From JAKEHA01 sp035687255 (GTDB lineage: Bacteria > Krumholzibacteriota > Krumholzibacteriia > WVZY01 > JAKEHA01): a stretch of DNA of 24,735 nt. Where the stretch lies: positions 1 through 24,735 of the forward strand of contig DASRYI010000275.1 of the NCBI GenBank assembly GCA_035687255.1, given 5' to 3'. The translations under genes and the position numbers were made by a program. The notes below the pieces were generated by a model. The model did not search any database. It saw only the letters and a list, made by a program, of their open reading frames with translations, and was not told the origin of the DNA. Shown one piece after another: positions 7,966-14,875 of the stretch; position 1 is the first letter of the stretch, and each line of letters starts with the position of its first letter.

Positions 7966-8828
7966 CGCCGCGGCCTCCGCATCAGCACGTCGCGCATGAG
8001 ACTGGTGTCCGCATTGTCATAGAACAGCGAGCGATCCCACGGGATCTCCTCCGTCATCACGAACACTTCCTCGAGCGCGAGAAAATTGACCGGGCTGCGC
8101 GCGTCGATCTGCAGACTCAGCCCGTCGCTGGCGGGCCTCACGTGCGAGACGATGGCCACCACGTACCCCTTGGGAATGATGCCGCCAAACCCGCTGGTCA
8201 GCAGTGTGTCGCCCGCCGAAACATCTTCGACGGCGCTCACGTGTTTCAATTCGAAGAAATTACGCTGCCGCCATTCGAGAATGCCCACGACACGGCTGCG
8301 TTTGTCGATGCAGCTCACAGGATGGTTCTTGCTGGACAGCAGTTGCACCCAGGCGGTGTTCAGGAACACCTGCGAAATGCTGCCCACCAGGCCGCCGTAC
8401 GTGAACACCGGCATGCGCTCGCGCAGCCCGGACGACGTGCCCTTGTCGATCACCAGGTTGGTCTGCAGGCGGTCGAAATCGCGGCCCACCACTTCGGCCG
8501 CCACCAGCCGGCGCGTCTGCTCTTCCTTGAACTCCGCCAGCCGGCGCAGACGCTCGCGCTCGTCGCGGAACTGCAGCAGACGCTCACGCTCCAGCGACAG
8601 CGTGGCCACCATGCGGGCCAGGCGCTCGTTTTCGGCATGGAGTCGCGTATAGTCGTGAACAAAGGTGGTGGCGCGTTCCGCCGGCAACATCAGACGGTTC
8701 AGCACGGTGCGCGCCGTATCCAGCTGCACCGGCTCCGGCAGCGCCATCAGCGCAAGAGACAGGATGATAAGGACGACGAGGACAGTACGGTCGCGGTGCT
8801 TCCGAAAAACCGTTTCGAACAGCTGCAT
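7962..8828 (-). CDS. mreC: Rod shape-determining protein MreC
   Basis: Periplasmic scaffold that links the MreB filament to PBP2 and activates it. 288 aa: a short cytoplasmic N-terminus, one membrane helix (about residues 15-30), a Leu/Arg/Glu-rich coiled coil (about 52-105), then the MreC beta domain with VVGRDFDRLQTNLVIDKG, TYGGLVGSISQV and SGFGGIIPKGYVVA. The length is typical. The ATG at 8828 is 3 nt after the mreB stop, with no obvious Shine-Dalgarno, consistent with coupling. The stop overlaps mreD as ATGA. Confidence 0.95.
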   Translation of the reverse strand: MQLFETVFRKHRDRTVLVVLIILSLALMALPEPVQLDTARTVLNRLMLPAERATTFVHDYTRLHAENERLARMVATLSLERERLLQFRDERERLRRLAEFKEEQTRRLVAAEVVGRDFDRLQTNLVIDKGTSSGLRERMPVFTYGGLVGSISQVFLNTAWVQLLSSKNHPVSCIDKRSRVVGILEWRQRNFFELKHVSAVEDVSAGDTLLTSGFGGIIPKGYVVAIVSHVRPASDGLSLQIDARSPVNFLALEEVFVMTEEIPWDRSLFYDNADTSLMRDVLMRRPRR

Positions 8829-8831
8829 ACG

Positions 8832-9872
8832 CTAGTCGCGCGAGCTGTGCATCAGCACCCGTTCGTACTGGTGGATGTTGTCGAGCACTTTCCCGGCGCC
8901 CAGCACCACGCACAGCAGCGGGTCGTCTACGACGTTGATGGGCAGGTTGGTTTCTTTCTTCAGCAGCACGTCGAGCCCCTTGAGCATCGCACCGCCTCCG
9001 GTCATCACGATGCCGCGATCGACGATATCCGCCGCCAGTTCCGGGGGCGTTTGCTCGAGCGCGTTCTTGAGCGCCTCCACGATCTGCGAAATGGGTTCGC
9101 TGATAGCCTCGCGAATCTCCTCGCTGGTGAGCTTGAGGTTCTTGGGGATCCCCGCGACCAGGTCGCGCCCCTTGATCTCCATCTCAAGAGGCTTGTCCAG
9201 GCGCGCCGCGCATCCAATGCGCATTTTGATCTGCTCGGCCGTCTGTTCGCCGATCAGCATGTTGTACGTGCGCTTGACGTAGTTGACGATGGCTTCGTCG
9301 AGCTCATCACCGGCCACGCGGATGGAGCTGTCGGCCACGATGCCGTCGAGCGCAATCACGGCGATCTCGGTAGTACCGCCGCCGATATCGATGATCATGT
9401 TGCCCGAGGGCTTGTCCACCGGAAGCCCCACGCCGATGGCGGCCGCGATCGGCTCCGCGATCAGAAACACCTCGCGCGCACCGGCGTGTTCGGCGCTGTC
9501 GCGCACGGCGCGCTTTTCCACTTCCGTGATGCCCGACGGCACCGCGATCACGATCCGGGGCCGGATGAAATGTTTCTTCTTCTGTGACTTGCGGATGAAC
9601 TCACGCAGCATCATCTCGGTGATCTCGAAGTCCGCGATCACGCCGTCCTTCATGGGGCGCACCGCCGCGATGTATTCCGGCGTCTTGCCCAGCATGGTCT
9701 TGGCCTCGAGGCCCACGGCGTAGACCTTCTTGGTGCGCTGATCGACCGCCACCACCGAGGGCTCGTTGAGCACAATGCCGTTGCCCTTCACGAACACGAG
9801 CGTATTCGCGGTGCCCAGGTCGATGGCCACGTCGTTGGTGAGATAGTTGTTCAGTCTGGCAAACAGTGACAT
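8832..9872 (-). CDS. mreB: Rod shape-determining protein MreB (bacterial actin)
   Basis: Cytoplasmic actin homologue that forms membrane-bound filaments directing lateral wall synthesis. 346 aa, the standard length. ATPase-core motifs are visible: phosphate-1 loop DLGTANT (18-24), phosphate-2 region MIIDIGGGTTEIAVI (about 158-172), and the C-terminal VMTGGGAMLKGLD adenosine-binding motif. Residues MSLFARLNNYL at the N-terminus resemble the amphipathic membrane-binding helix seen in Gram-negative MreB. GGTGGAG lies 7 nt before the ATG. The gene starts 20 nt after radC, so it is likely read from the promoter upstream of radC, although a promoter inside radC cannot be excluded. Confidence 0.97.
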   Translation of the reverse strand: MSLFARLNNYLTNDVAIDLGTANTLVFVKGNGIVLNEPSVVAVDQRTKKVYAVGLEAKTMLGKTPEYIAAVRPMKDGVIADFEITEMMLREFIRKSQKKKHFIRPRIVIAVPSGITEVEKRAVRDSAEHAGAREVFLIAEPIAAAIGVGLPVDKPSGNMIIDIGGGTTEIAVIALDGIVADSSIRVAGDELDEAIVNYVKRTYNMLIGEQTAEQIKMRIGCAARLDKPLEMEIKGRDLVAGIPKNLKLTSEEIREAISEPISQIVEALKNALEQTPPELAADIVDRGIVMTGGGAMLKGLDVLLKKETNLPINVVDDPLLCVVLGAGKVLDNIHQYERVLMHSSRD

Positions 9873-9892
9873 GTGCTAACTCCACCGCGAGT

Positions 9893-10576
9893 TCAGAAAT
9901 ACCCGGCTTCCTTCAGACTCTGGAAACGATCGGATCCGATCACGATGTGATCGAGCAGCTCGATTCCAATCAGGTCACCGCACTTCGCAAAACGTCGCGT
10001 GAACTCGATGTCCTCGCGGCTCGGTGTCGGGTCGCCCGTCGGATGATTGTGCACCAGGATGATGGACGCGGCGCTGGCCGCGATGGCCGGCTTCAGAATT
10101 TCTCGCGGATGAACAATGGAAGCGTTCAGCGAGCCGATCGATACCGTGACGACGCGAATCACCCGATTCTTCGTGTTCAGGAACGCCGCCTTGAAGTGCT
10201 CCCGATCGTAATCCTTCATCTCGTCCATGAACATGCGCGCAATGTCCCGCGGCGCGCGGATGGACGATCCACTGGTGCGTGACTCGCGCGAGAGCCGCCG
10301 GCCCAGCTCGAAAGACGCCGATAGCTGGCAGGCACGCGCAAACCCGATACCCGGGACGCGGCGCATTTCATCCACGCCGGCCCGGCCCATCGTGATCAGA
10401 TCTCCGAATTCTCCAAGCAATCTAAGCGCCAGCACCAGCGCTCCCGACCCGCGTGTTCCTCCTCCGACCACGATCGCGAGGAGTTCCTGCAGTGAAAGTT
10501 CCGCCGGACCCCGCGCGTAGAGGCGTTCGCGCGGCCGATCATGGCGCGGAAGCCCGCTCACAGACCCGTTTTCCAC
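9893..10576 (-). CDS. radC: RadC/YsxA-family JAMM-domain protein
   Basis: Family named for an old repair assignment that later work did not support; it has a helix-hairpin-helix region followed by a JAMM metalloprotease-like domain, and its role is unknown. About 227 aa from the chosen start. It shows RRVPGIGFARACQL (helix-hairpin-helix) and HNHPTGDPTPSREDI, the HxH...S..D metal-binding JAMM signature. I chose GTG at 10576 because GGGGAGG lies 9 nt upstream and the protein then begins near the family's usual DRPRERL. An ATG at 10636 would add 20 unlikely residues and overlap the candidate promoter. A radC-mreBCD order is also known in other phyla such as Firmicutes. Confidence 0.9.
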   Translation of the reverse strand: MENGSVSGLPRHDRPRERLYARGPAELSLQELLAIVVGGGTRGSGALVLALRLLGEFGDLITMGRAGVDEMRRVPGIGFARACQLSASFELGRRLSRESRTSGSSIRAPRDIARMFMDEMKDYDREHFKAAFLNTKNRVIRVVTVSIGSLNASIVHPREILKPAIAASAASIILVHNHPTGDPTPSREDIEFTRRFAKCGDLIGIELLDHIVIGSDRFQSLKEAGYF

Positions 10577-10626
10577 ACATCCACACCTCCCCGTACCCAC
10601 GTCCCGCAGGCCCCACGACCGGCGGT

Positions 10627-10656
10627 ACGCTACCACCGGCCCACGGAAAATGGCAA
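10627..10656 (-). promoter_or_regulatory. Candidate promoter for radC-mreBCD-mrdA-rodA-lgt-comF
   Basis: On the minus strand, TTGCCA at 10656-10651 (5 of 6 to the -35 consensus) is followed by an 18-base spacer and TAGCGT at 10632-10627 (3 of 6 to the -10 consensus, a form common in GC-rich genomes). The predicted start near 10620 leaves a leader of about 45 nt that contains the radC ribosome-binding site GGGGAGG (10592-10586). It is the best match in the 147-base gap after the rhomboid gene. Confidence 0.45.
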
Positions 10657-10723
10657 GAATATTACCGAGAATTGCGGCCAGCGATGCGCCGCATGTGTGC
10701 GGAGATTGGCCGGATGCGTGTGG

Positions 10724-11935
10724 CTAGGAAACAGCCAGACGGCGCGCGTGCTCCATCGCGAAGTCAGCCCACTCGCTGGTGGGATAACGCGCAACCAGCT
10801 GTTCGTAACAGAGGCGCGCGCGGTCCAGCCGCCCCTGACGAGTGTACAGGTTGGCGACACGCAGCAGCGCGAACGCGCCTTCGCTGTGATCGTCGTATGC
10901 ACGCAGAAAGCGTTCGTACGCGAGCAGCGCCGCCGCGGGTTTGAGGTTTCTTTCCATCCCAAACGCCAGATTGAGCTGATCGTCCGCCCCGAGCACAAAA
11001 TCGTCGAACGCGCGCGCCGCCTCCTGAAACACGGTTTCCGCCTGCCCGCGCTTGCCATCCCGGAGGTGGCATTCGCACGCGTTGCGGTAAGCGGTCCGGG
11101 CACCGGCCCGGTCGCCACAGGGAAGGCTCACACGCGCCAGGGCCGCCTGGCCGTCGCCGTCGTGTGGCCGGGCCTTCGCGAAGCGCGCAAATTCGTCCTG
11201 GGCCCCGTAGTACTCGCCCTTGCGAAGGAACCGCTTGCCCCGGACCTGGTATCCCTCGAGTTGTCCCGCCCGCCATCCGCCGGCCGCAAGCATCGCACCC
11301 ACTCCCAGTGTGAACCCGGTTACGTGCGTCAGGTAGGCCACGTTGGCACCGGCGCCCTCCAGCTGCACGAGTCCGCGCACGACCTGGATCAGCACCCACA
11401 GCGCCATCGCGAATACCACGTGCAGTTCGGAACGGCCGGCGCGGTTTACGGCCATGAGCGGGGCGAACACCCAGTACGCGATGCGCACGTTGTGGTGCCG
11501 CAACCGCACCAGAAACGCCCCCATGAGGCCGGATATGGCACCCGATGCGCCCACGATTCCCGCCCCGGTCTTCAGCACGTAAATGTTGTACCAGCCCTGG
11601 GCCAGGTTTCCGGCCACGGCAGCACCGAGAAACAACAGCAGGAAGGGCACGCTTCCGATGCGGTCCTCCAGATACCGTCCGAACAGGACGAGATAGATCA
11701 GATTCGAGATGATGTGGAAGTAATCGTAATGAACGAAGGCCGCCGTGATGCTGGCCGTCCAGGGTGAGAACCCGGGAAAGTACACCCAGGTCCGGAAATC
11801 AAAGGGCACCGCGGACGGGAAGAACCTGTTGATGACGAACACAGCCACGCACAGGCCCGTGACCACGCTGGTAATCAGCGGAAAGCGCCGCGTGTCCGTG
11901 TCGATGCCCACGGGAAGGTAGTAGAAGAAGTACAT
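10724..11935 (-). CDS. Rhomboid-family intramembrane serine protease with C-terminal TPR-like region
   Basis: 403 aa in two parts. Residues about 20-220 form a rhomboid domain with several membrane helices, the FHIISNLIYL helix (H74, N78), GASGAISG with the catalytic serine S131, and HVTGF with the catalytic histidine H204. The dyad is complete, so it should cleave membrane substrates. Residues about 225-403 are soluble, rich in Ala, Arg and aromatic residues, and read as helical TPR-like repeats (GEYYGAQDEFARFAKARP, AYERFLRAYDDHSEGAFALL, ARLCYEQLVARYPTSEWADF). Rhomboid plus TPR is known, for example in B. subtilis GluP/YqgP. The ATG at 11935 has no Shine-Dalgarno; instead a perfect 6-bp hairpin ends one base before it. 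It stands apart from its neighbours, between the terminator at 12031 and the radC promoter candidate. Confidence 0.9.
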   Translation of the reverse strand: MYFFYYLPVGIDTDTRRFPLITSVVTGLCVAVFVINRFFPSAVPFDFRTWVYFPGFSPWTASITAAFVHYDYFHIISNLIYLVLFGRYLEDRIGSVPFLLLFLGAAVAGNLAQGWYNIYVLKTGAGIVGASGAISGLMGAFLVRLRHHNVRIAYWVFAPLMAVNRAGRSELHVVFAMALWVLIQVVRGLVQLEGAGANVAYLTHVTGFTLGVGAMLAAGGWRAGQLEGYQVRGKRFLRKGEYYGAQDEFARFAKARPHDGDGQAALARVSLPCGDRAGARTAYRNACECHLRDGKRGQAETVFQEAARAFDDFVLGADDQLNLAFGMERNLKPAAALLAYERFLRAYDDHSEGAFALLRVANLYTRQGRLDRARLCYEQLVARYPTSEWADFAMEHARRLAVS

Positions 11936-11936
11936 C

Positions 11937-11952
11937 GCTGCGAAAACGCAGC
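11937..11952 (-). promoter_or_regulatory. Perfect hairpin abutting the rhomboid start codon
   Basis: GCTGCGAAAACGCAGC is an exact inverted repeat with a 6-bp stem and a 4-base loop. On the transcribed strand it reads GCTGCG-TTTT-CGCAGC and ends one base before the ATG, where a ribosome-binding site would normally lie. No T-run follows, so it is not a terminator. It may control translation initiation; no function is shown by the sequence. Confidence 0.55.
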
Positions 11953-12030
11953 AAAATCCAAGCCCCCCCGCGGGAAAACCGGGACACGATGGGAAACCAC
12001 GGGGAAGAAACGGGAACGGCGCACGCCGGC

Positions 12031-12067
12031 AAAAAAAGCGCGGCCCCCTCTTTCGAGGGAGCCGCGC
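12031..12067 (-). terminator. Strong intrinsic terminator of the outer-membrane protein gene
   Basis: On the minus strand a 13-bp stem (GCGCGGCTCCCTC with GAGGGGGCCGCGC, one T-G wobble) is closed by a GAAA tetraloop and followed by seven Ts (12037-12031). It starts 35 bases after the stop of the gene at 12103 and isolates that unit from the rhomboid gene. It is the clearest terminator in the window. Confidence 0.95.
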
Positions 12068-12102
12068 CGGAATCGTTCAACGACGGATGTCGTCGACCGA
12101 GA

Positions 12103-13431
12103 CTAGTAGTTCCAGACCGCCGCGATGTGCGTGACCGGACCGGCACCCGTCGCATAGTTCGAGTAGCCAGTCAGCCAGTAGCCCACGTTGAACGGAGTCT
12201 CGCTGGCGAGCTCCATGTCGATGGTCCACTCGGCGATGTTGAACCCGCAACCCAGGAACCAGTCGAAGCCGTTCGGCGTGACCTGGTTCGGATCAAAGGT
12301 CGGTGTGCCCTGCGTAATCTTGTTCTTGTCACCACCGATGAACTTCTCTTCGGACGTGACCATGTACTTGGCCGCACCGACTCGCGTCGTGAACCAGGAC
12401 GTGATCTGCGTCTCGAGCGCCAGACGAACCGTCGGCATGTACTGGGTCGTGATCTTGTCGATCTCGCCCGTCGCCGCAGCATCCGCGCCGTTCGAGTACT
12501 CGAACTGACGGTGCATGTACTCAAGAGCAAAGACGATCATGTTGCTCTGGTTGACATCCATGTTCATACCCAGTCCAAGCATGAAGTCCGTGTTCTTGTC
12601 GCCGTTCGGAATCGCGATCGGCGTCGACGTCGGCGTCGACTTGTCCTGCAGCGAGTAGTTGGACGTCGCAAACTCCGCGACCGGGACCAGCGTCACGTTG
12701 TCCTTCCAGTCATAGAACAGGCGCGCCGCGATATCGAACGCGGTCTTGCTGTCCCATTCCACCGCGGTGGTGGCGCCGCCGCCGGCATCGATCTTGGAGT
12801 CACCGCTCGCGCTACCGAACGTGGCCGACGCGTCGAACACGAGCTTGTCGTTGTTCGTCCACGAGAAGCCGGCACCGATGCTCAGGAACGAGTTGCTGGC
12901 CTTGAAGCCAACCGCACTCGACTCCGCGTTCCACTTCGACTGCGTGACCGACACGCCGAGAGCGACAGCGTCACTGAGCTCCCAGCCGCCGGCGATGTCC
13001 CACTTGTTCATGGGCGTGCTCTGGTAGCCGGGCGCCAGGTTGGGGTCGACTGCACCCAGGTTGGCCGCGCTACCCGGGAGATGACCCGAGTAGAACGGAT
13101 TGCCCATCCAGAAACCCGGATGGTCAAGGGCGTTCTCATTCAACGAGATGCGATACGTACCCCATTTACCGTTTTCGCCGCAGGCCGTGATCCAGCTGAG
13201 TCCACGGGTGTCCGTGAGGCTCGCGCCGTCCCACATGCCCATCTCGGCGTTGACCTGATTACCGAACGACGGCAGCGTGCTGTACCAGCGGTTCACTGCC
13301 GAATCGTCGCTGATGTAGTCGCCGGTGTTGGCCAGCGAACGAACACGGGCCGTGGTCGCCGAGGCAACCGAAGCGCCGATCATCAGGACGAGAAACGAAG
13401 CCAGAGCAATTCTGCTCCACTTCTTCATCAT
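12103..13431 (-). CDS. Probable outer-membrane beta-barrel protein, function unknown
   Basis: 442 aa from the ATG at 13431, chosen because AGGAGGT lies 6 nt upstream and the protein then opens with a clear signal peptide (MMKKWSRIALASFLVLMIGA, likely cleaved after SVASA). The mature part is rich in Gly, Ser, Thr, Asn and aromatic residues in alternating patterns such as KLVFDASATFGSASG, AFDIAARLFYDW and NVTLVPVAEFATSNYS, and it ends in Tyr (AAVWNY), as barrel proteins usually end in an aromatic residue. I do not recognise a named family. An N-terminal segment with a DYISDDSAVNRWYSTLPSF stretch resembles uncharacterised outer-membrane proteins of FCB-related bacteria from memory only. Its own promoter, long leader, strong ribosome-binding site and terminator suggest a single-gene transcript with high expression. 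A porin or structural barrel is the best guess. Confidence 0.75.
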   Translation of the reverse strand: MMKKWSRIALASFLVLMIGASVASATTARVRSLANTGDYISDDSAVNRWYSTLPSFGNQVNAEMGMWDGASLTDTRGLSWITACGENGKWGTYRISLNENALDHPGFWMGNPFYSGHLPGSAANLGAVDPNLAPGYQSTPMNKWDIAGGWELSDAVALGVSVTQSKWNAESSAVGFKASNSFLSIGAGFSWTNNDKLVFDASATFGSASGDSKIDAGGGATTAVEWDSKTAFDIAARLFYDWKDNVTLVPVAEFATSNYSLQDKSTPTSTPIAIPNGDKNTDFMLGLGMNMDVNQSNMIVFALEYMHRQFEYSNGADAAATGEIDKITTQYMPTVRLALETQITSWFTTRVGAAKYMVTSEEKFIGGDKNKITQGTPTFDPNQVTPNGFDWFLGCGFNIAEWTIDMELASETPFNVGYWLTGYSNYATGAGPVTHIAAVWNY

Positions 13432-13764
13432 TGTTGACCTCCTCTGGTGGGAATGGGCTTCCTTGCGAAATTCCACTCCCGTTGTCCACTGACTCTACCA
13501 AACAACCACCCGTCGGGTGCTCCGTCGGGGCTTTGCTGTACGGGCGCGTCGATCAAAAACCCGAGTCCATCACCCCCTTGTGCGAAGGTTCGCTGGCGGC
13601 GACTTCAGGGATCGCCTCACGAGTCATAATCGCGCGGCCATTCCGGCCAACGCCCCCCGGTTCCTTCCGGCACCCGCTGAGCGGGATAGAAGCCCCCGGG
13701 AAAACGCCCCTTTTGAGGACGCTTCCAGCTTTGGGGGGGAAAGGTATAGACGCCCCGGAAAAGC
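13432..13764 (-). ncRNA. Long structured 5' leader of the outer-membrane protein gene
   Basis: No credible gene is visible here. With the promoter at 13743-13770, the transcript would carry a leader of about 300 nt. Read in plus coordinates, short hairpins follow one another: CCCGC/GCGGG at 13673-13685, CCGG/CCGG at 13657-13670, GGCC/GGCC at 13636-13648, GGCGA/TCGCC at 13598-13616, and CACCC/GGGTG at 13507-13519. The last 75 bases, including the AGGAGGT site, look unstructured. I recognise no Rfam class. A second, weaker promoter (TTGGCC-16-TATGAC) may lie at about 13623-13650. The leader could be a cis-regulatory RNA, or simply a stabilising 5' UTR. Confidence 0.4.
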
Positions 13765-13779
13765 TGTCAACGTTTTTTT
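13743..13779 (-). promoter_or_regulatory. Strong promoter with UP-like A-tract for the outer-membrane protein gene
   Basis: On the minus strand, seven As (13779-13773) stand two bases upstream of a perfect -35 TTGACA (13770-13765), followed by a 16-base spacer and TATACC (13748-13743; four of six to the -10 consensus). The A-tract is placed like an UP element. The predicted start is near 13737. A hairpin at 13786-13798 (GGCCC-GTC-GGGCC) lies between the stop of the upstream peptidase gene and the A-tract. Confidence 0.7.
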
Positions 13780-13800
13780 GGTCAGGGCCCGACGGGCCAA

Positions 13801-14874
13801 TCACGTCCCGGGAGCGGGTTTGCGCCGTCGGGATGGCGACTTCGGGGCACCGGGACGGCGGGTGAACTGCCAGATGGAAGCGAGGCGATCACTGTACCTT
13901 GCATCTGACTTATCTAGCGAATTAACAACAACTTGTCCGTACGAATGGAGGAATCCCCCCCCGCTCAGAACCAGCCCCACGTGGGTGATCGCCTCACGGG
14001 ACCGGCCGAAGAAAACCAGGTCCCCCGGCACCAGATCACCGGGCCCGGAAATCTGCCTCTCTTCCCCGAGCCGGGCCTGCATATCCGAGTCCCTGGGGAG
14101 CAGAAGGCCGTTTAGCCGGAAGACCCTCTGGATCAGGCCGGAGCAATCGAAGCCGTTCGGTGTGCTGCCCCCCCACAGGTACGGGATCCCCAGGAAGCGG
14201 AGGCCGGTGGCTTCCAGGGCGGCAGGCGTCGGACGCCGTCGGGAGCGTTTTTCCACGTCGGCGCGTCGCACGAAACCCTCGCGGCCGTCGGCCAGGGTCG
14301 CCGCGACCCATCCCCGGCCCGGCACCTCCCCGCATACCAGCGGCGTACCCACCACCAGTTCGGCAACCGGCATGGCGTTCGCGGCCGGTGCGGTCACCAC
14401 CACGGCATGGTTGGGACGTACACGGTGTCCGGCCCGGGTGAGGAACGCATCGCGCGCCTGGCGGGACCACGGTCGCAGGTGCCAGTCGCGTATCCAGCCG
14501 ATGTAGTCATCGTCCAGCCGTACCAGCGTCCAGTCGCCTTCCGCCTTGAGCGGCGTCACGGCATCGCCATGGATGGCCTGGCTGACCAGTTCCGAGCGAT
14601 GCGACGGGTCGCGGCGCACATCGGCCACCGCGCTCGCCACCAGTGCTGTGTCCGGAAGTCCCGGAGCCGGCAGCACCACCAGGCGCACCCCCTCGGCGCC
14701 GGGAACGGAACGAACCCGCTGCTGCACCTCGGCCGCCACACGCGGGTCGCTGCATTCGACGTCCACCGCGGTACCATCGGGCGGCACCACCGTCACGCGC
14801 GTGTAGCACACGCGCTGATCCAGTCCCCGTTCCTGCAGCACATCCGCAATGGCGCGATGAATGACGTCCAGCAT
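13801..14874 (-). CDS. SH3-domain NlpC/P60 peptidase, probable murein-peptide endopeptidase (YkfC-like)
   Basis: 357 aa from the ATG at 14874, which has GGAGGT at good spacing and follows the permease stop by 1 nt. Layout: an N-terminal domain of about 75 residues that I do not recognise; a first SH3 domain (about 78-135, ending DDDYIGWIRDWHLRP); a second SH3 domain (about 153-211); and a C-terminal NlpC/P60 domain with PYLWGGSTPNGFDCSG (C244), ITHVGLVL (H298) and FLHSYG (H310) as catalytic triad candidates. There is no signal peptide or lipobox, so it is probably cytoplasmic, like YkfC, which splits L-Ala-D-Glu from murein tripeptides. Its place at the end of a peptide-importer operon supports a salvage role; the substrate is inference. 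A patch of AT-rich, rare-looking codons lies near the C-terminus (13881-13945). Confidence 0.88.
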   Translation of the reverse strand: MLDVIHRAIADVLQERGLDQRVCYTRVTVVPPDGTAVDVECSDPRVAAEVQQRVRSVPGAEGVRLVVLPAPGLPDTALVASAVADVRRDPSHRSELVSQAIHGDAVTPLKAEGDWTLVRLDDDYIGWIRDWHLRPWSRQARDAFLTRAGHRVRPNHAVVVTAPAANAMPVAELVVGTPLVCGEVPGRGWVAATLADGREGFVRRADVEKRSRRRPTPAALEATGLRFLGIPYLWGGSTPNGFDCSGLIQRVFRLNGLLLPRDSDMQARLGEERQISGPGDLVPGDLVFFGRSREAITHVGLVLSGGGFLHSYGQVVVNSLDKSDARYSDRLASIWQFTRRPGAPKSPSRRRKPAPGT

Positions 14875-14875
14875 G

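Noticed and set aside
12103..13476. Longer start for the barrel protein at 13476
   Set aside because: It would put 15 charged residues before the signal peptide, and the AGGAGGT site serves the ATG at 13431.
13500..13560. Possible cyclic-di-GMP-I riboswitch because GCAAAGCC occurs in the barrel-gene leader
   Set aside because: The companion CACAGGGCAAACC element and its stem are absent, and the following hairpin does not match the class. A covariance-model search would settle it.
13786..13798. Hairpin after the NlpC/P60 gene as an intrinsic terminator
   Set aside because: On the minus strand the stem is followed by As rather than Ts; the A-tract fits better as an upstream promoter element.
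13553..13804. 83-codon minus-strand frame filling the gap before the barrel gene, with GASIP appearing twice
   Set aside because: Its start overlaps the peptidase stop and it runs through the promoter and hairpins of the leader. The GASIP echo comes from two similar GC-rich stretches. There is no ribosome-binding site and no recognisable domain.
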